This document shows, piece by piece, positions 59,672 to 64,000 of a stretch of DNA of 64,000 bases. Position numbers and translations under genes: made by a program. The notes beneath the pieces were generated by a model that had not been told where the DNA came from, ran no database searches, and was given only the letters and a program-made list of their open reading frames with translations. The stretch comes from Heterobilharzia americana (Eukaryota > Platyhelminthes > Trematoda > Strigeidida > Schistosomatidae). The stretch covers positions 43,991,491 to 44,055,490 of the forward strand of contig OX104130.1 in the NCBI GenBank assembly GCA_944470555.2, in the 5' to 3' direction. The first letter of the stretch is position 1; every line of letters begins with the position of its first letter.

Positions 59672-62600
59672 GTGAATGAAATCCCCTGGACTTGTATTTC
59701 CATGATTGGATGATAGACCAGAAATACACAAGCCAAGCATCTCTCAGTGTCTAACCGTTTCACTTTTAAGGACTTCAGCAAACAATTCGTCCAAAACTTC
59801 TTCAGAAAACTGAAAAAAATCATTGACTCACGCCACCACTCTACCAATTATCTGACACAATCCTTTGTGAGCACTAAGGACCCCATTTGGACAAAGATTA
59901 GTTAAGAGTGTACTTCAGCGTTACAGCTGTATGCATCTCACGTGAACCGAAAAAGGATCAAGGATCCAATGGTTCTTCTCCTAGCCAATGATACATATCT
60001 ATCAGAGAGAACATGCCTACGAAGTTCAGGGTTGATGGAATCAATTGATTCTTTTCGGCAACTAATTTCTATTACAATAGATTACTATGCAAACAGACAA
60101 AACGAGCAGCAATGAGATCACCAGAGTTTTGGTTGATTGCAGAAGCATTTATGCAAAGATTGGAAACTGTCGCCTTACCACCTAGTAATAATAATGATCA
60201 CTTTATTTAGAATAATCCTGACACAGTTTGAAATTTCCAGAATGTGATATTGCAACAAAAATGTACTGTATTTTAGATTTGTTTATCTGATATAGTGCAG
60301 AGTGACACAGTATTAATAACTAAATGATACCTCTAGAATAAATTGTTGCTCATAAACATATCAGTGATATGATTTTCCTACTTTTCATGAAGAAAGTCTA
60401 CGAGGAAACGGCTAGATTTCTGAGGCCTTTAGGAATTTCTGTAATCCACAAACCGAAACATTCTTTTCATTCCGTGTGGTGAAAATTGAAAGGCATGATC
60501 ACACAGGAACAGGAATCCAAATCAATAGAAAAAGTAGATTTCTGAGGCCGCAAAAAGAAATATATTACAGTGTAAGTCCTCTTCTTGTTTATCAAAATGA
60601 ACATCAACTATAACTGAACTGTCACTACATATCTTTACTCATAGCAGTGTACGTTGATAACTGTAAACATGAATTTGGCTTGAAGGATGTTAAGATTTTG
60701 CGTGGGAGAAGTACAAAGTATGCCAGAAAACTTTCAGAAACTTGGCATTCAGGGGAGTCAACAATCAAAAGACTTATTACTATATCATTTCAGTCTATAA
60801 ACTGATCAGAAAAAGGAGAAAAAACAACAAGATCAGAGTTCATGCCAACAGGACAGTTAATTGAAATACTTCTGAAGGTAGTGACAGGATTATAGCAGAA
60901 AAAACTCAATCCGGAGGTCATCAAGACAAGCTACGAAAGCACTTGCAGAAAAAGTTTCATAACCGACTTTTTTCTGAAATTTGTCTTGAAGGTGTTGTCC
61001 AGAAGGACAATAAGAGTCTGCTTAAAGAGAATAAAACCACCAAAATTAACTTATGTGTTACCACTCAATATTTCATAGTTAACTGATGGTTTGACTTTGT
61101 TCACATAATCACTAAAATTCTAGGGTCGATGCAGCTGATGATTAATTGTGAAATAAAATATCACTTTATTCTGCAGATCGGATTTCTTTTGTTCTATCTG
61201 AAGATATAAAAAGTGGAACAAAAGTCTATCTTTCAGATCCTAGTGAATACATGCTAAATTCTTCCTCCATAGTACTAGTGGAGGGAAGGGAAACTTATAT
61301 AAAATATGGCACAGAATTGAATTATATCGGAATAAACTGTTCCTCTTTATTACTTCGAATTAATTATATCGCATTTTTATGAAGGTTGGGACCACAGTGA
61401 CATCCCAGTTTCACTTTTTCTAATTCCCCAAGTTTATTGATGTCTGTTGTTTTATTCCTTTGTTCAAGATCCTGTTTTACTGTTCTTCTTGTCGCAGTAA
61501 ACCGTAAGAGGTGTTAGGGAGACTGAAACTTCTGATTTAACTATACCCTGTTAATTTGCTTTGACTTAAGTTTCCTGTAAAAGAAATTAAATTGGGCTTG
61601 TTTGACTAGAGTTGAAAGTATGTTTACATGAACTCATTCGATTACAGTCATTTTTAGAGTCATTTGTATTTGAAGAAGAATTATGTTCGTATGTAAAATA
61701 CTTTGCTGAAGGAAAATAAAGCCATAAAAAAATTAGGTGACCAGTTTTCAGGATCTTTACTGATCCTTTTCCTCACAGAAGTTGGACAGGATAACCAAAG
61801 AGCTGACAGCTAGAGCGAATCACCTTGCTACCATCCATTCCTTGTCAGATGATAGTAGGACCTCTTCCTTAGGTGTCTAACGTGGCGTTAGTTATTTGCA
61901 GCATGGTGGTAGCTGCCTTTCATCTTATTGCGACCAGTAAACATTTCTGGGATGGTAGAACTCCAGGTCTGACTAGGTCAAGGTGACAGCAATCTGTTGG
62001 ATGATGTCACAGTAATCATAAACCTCACAGAAAGCCTTTTAAAAACGGTGTGAGTTTCCATGGCCACCAAAATCACCATTTTTACAGTATTGTAGTAAGA
62101 ATACATTCAATGTAGATTGCTTGAATTTTCCCATATCAGACAGTTATTAAGCCTCTGGTAGAAATAAAATTCGTTTGCAAGTTTAAACAGTAGCATATTT
62201 ACTTGTCACATAAGCTAGTCATCGGGAAGTACCAGCTTGCTCAATCTAGGTTATTGCTATTAATATGTTTTTTACTGATGTTTCCAGAAGCACTTTGAAA
62301 GTAATCGCATGGCAAATATTGCTACGTATTTTGAAAGCAGTACTGACAGCTAAGCAAAGTATTTTCCCTAACAGGCTATTTTTGGCAAACCATTACGTTG
62401 GAACGGTCAGTGTTATCAACAAGGGCAATCTAAGAGGCCAAATGCATGTCAACCATTGTCTCATACATTTAAGCATTTAGGGCTGTGAATTTTGCACAAG
62501 TAGTCAATATGTAGCATAACAAAGGCGCGTCATCACAACTAAAGTTCCGGTAAGTAACATGGAAGAATGTGCATAATATTGTCTGCAAATTTTTTATTGA

Positions 62601-63002
62601 ACTTTGTCACAAACAAATCAGAGGTGACTGTACAGGCCTAACAGACAGCAACCAATAATATTGTATTCTGTTCAATAATTTCCCAGTACTTTCATAACAC
62701 TGCTGAGCGGCTAGTATTCTGTTAAATTTTGGTGGTAAACTGTAAATCACCTTGTTTTCTAACTTCCTGATAATATTCAAATGAATCTTATATGAATTAC
62801 CGTATGGTTCACACACTGACTGAATTCTTCATTGCCAGTCTGAATTTTCTACAGCAGGGAGATACAAACAGGTATGGTGAGGCCTAAATAAAGTTATGAA
62901 AATCATGAGTAAGAAAAATATTACAGTAGATTCATGAACTGGATAAAACCAACAAAAAATTAGAGATTGTAAGCACACCAGTTCAATTCCCTAGCAATCC
63001 TG
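59672..63002. other. No recognisable feature
   Basis: No domain or repeat recognised. Small frames occur at 62265-62480 (plus) and 62816-62607 (minus) with no identity. Confidence 0.4.
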
Positions 63003-64000
63003 TATCATTATTATCATTATATATCTATTGGGTTCAGAGTGGAATATAAAGATTCGGTAGAACGTCGCCGTTTCACTCTCTTCTCTGCAAACTTTCACAC
63101 CTCGCTCCACCGATCCCCAAAAGCTTTCATTTCATCCTCACATGATCTCCTCCACGTCACCCTTACCTCGGACGCCGAACTAGTCGTTTCCCGTCTAAAT
63201 TCCACTCGACGGCCTCGCCTGGCCTGACCCGAATGGCGCGTGATGTCCCCAATCGGTCTTCTCAGTACATAACCAATCCAATCCATCTACACTTTCTTCT
63301 GCATAGTCGTTGGGCGTTGGATTCTTGGTTAGTTCGTTGTCAGGCCAGATTTCCTTGTTGACTATTCCTATCATTCTGGCCATCCATCTGATCTTCAGTA
63401 TCGAGTGAGCGTAAGCCACAGCTGTTGATGAATATCTGTAGTTTGTTAAAAATGCTTTCCGTGACACGCCAAGTTTCTGAGCCACACAGAAGCACTGACT
63501 TGACTGACATTGGTGTTGAAAATCCGGATGTTGTTCACGCTTTATGCTGAGTGCAGTGCAGTGGATCACCACACTGATTTCAGATTGATGAAGGAAGGCC
63601 TGTCTTGCTTTTCGGATCCCGCTTTTGACATCTTCGTCTGTCCCACCTGTAGTTGAAACGATGCTGCCTAGGCGGGTAGGTGGAAGAGACTACTTCCTTT
63701 AAGCTTCTCCCGTTGATGGTGATTGCAGCTTGTTCTTCTTCTTGTTGTTCGTTGGCAGGTGTTCTCATCACCTCTGTCTTCTCCACGTTCACTTGAATGG
63801 TATCCCGTCTTCGCTGCCTCACCTCTTCTGTCACCTTGCTAGTTTTCGCCTGTAGATCTCCGAGTTTGTGCCACAAGATATTAGACATAAATCATCATCG
63901 TTGGTGAAATCCAAATCTTCTAAGCTCTTTTCATCGGTCAAACAGCGTGTGCTCATCTTCTCACAGCTCCCCATGGTTTGCTGCATGATCCAGTCCACCA
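63003..64000 (-). mobile_element. RTE-clade (SR2-like) copy, runs off the window
   Basis: Minus strand, entering from beyond 64000: a region equivalent to the DFADD box (the plus-strand text 'tcgttggtgaaatccaaatcttc' near 63900 encodes DLDFTND). Then come HKLGDLQAKTSKVTEE (near 63875-63820), VNVEKTEVMRTPANEQQ (63795-63740), ITINGRSLKEVVSSTYPP, the C-terminal MDWIGYVLRRPIGDI (63286-63240) and VRVTWRRSCEDEMKAFG. It ends in an ATT/ATC tail near 63003-63025. It is close to the 41883-42754 copy with shared frame lesions and extends further 5'. Confidence 0.9.

Overview
The window looks like a repeat-dense, AT-rich intergenic or intronic stretch of a flatworm genome, most likely a schistosome (Schistosoma or a close relative). 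The reasons are the repeat families: Smalpha-like tRNA-derived retroposons carrying hammerhead ribozymes, RTE-clade (SR2-like) and CR1-clade (SR3/Perere-3-like) non-LTR retrotransposons, CsRn1/Boudicca-like Ty3/gypsy LTR elements with a CHCC Gag zinc motif, and Penelope-like elements (PLEs). I see no intact host protein gene, rRNA or functional tRNA. All recognisable coding sequence is broken retroelement sequence.

Layout. 1-75: SINE tail. 1.87-1.96 kb: a 60-bp RTE 3'-end insertion with a 13-bp target-site duplication (TSD). 4.0-5.2 kb: SINE head plus RTE remnant. 9.3-12 kb: two PLE remnants on opposite strands. 12.7-13.2 kb: inverted pair of SINE tails and a hammerhead-bearing SINE. 16.7-17.9 kb: PLE remnant. 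18.4-19.3 kb: possible old reverse transcriptase. 22.3-24.9 kb: a CR1-like element on the minus strand. 24.96-25.30 kb: a diverged solo LTR.

26.4-37.3 kb: the dominant structure, a very large and nearly identical inverted repeat with arms of about 3.6 kb. Each arm holds an RTE reverse transcriptase, an LTR and a gag. The 2.8-kb unpaired centre holds the gypsy zinc motif, protease, RT, RNase H and integrase. A later 788-bp RTE insertion (13-bp TSD) sits in the left arm only, and the right arm keeps the empty site.

41.9-42.8 kb: RTE insertion with a 15-bp TSD. 43.7-44.0 kb: a perfect 50-bp palindrome made of two SINEs meeting inside their hammerheads. 45-46 kb: a D-armless tRNA-like sequence and an RTE scrap. 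47.9 kb: tRNA-like repeat. 48.6-49.25 kb: foldback made from a PLE 3' end. 50.1-52.6 kb: PLE flanked by near-identical 390-bp inverted arms. 53.0-53.5 kb: two hammerhead SINEs head to head. 56.5 and 58.2 kb: more tRNA-derived heads. 63.0-64.0 kb: RTE copy running off the end.

The recurring theme is inverted duplication of retroelement sequence at six places and at scales from 50 bp to 3.6 kb, plus at least four hammerhead-type motifs. Family names rest on protein and RNA motifs recognised by eye. No database search, alignment program or folding program was run. Boundaries marked approximate could shift by tens of bases.
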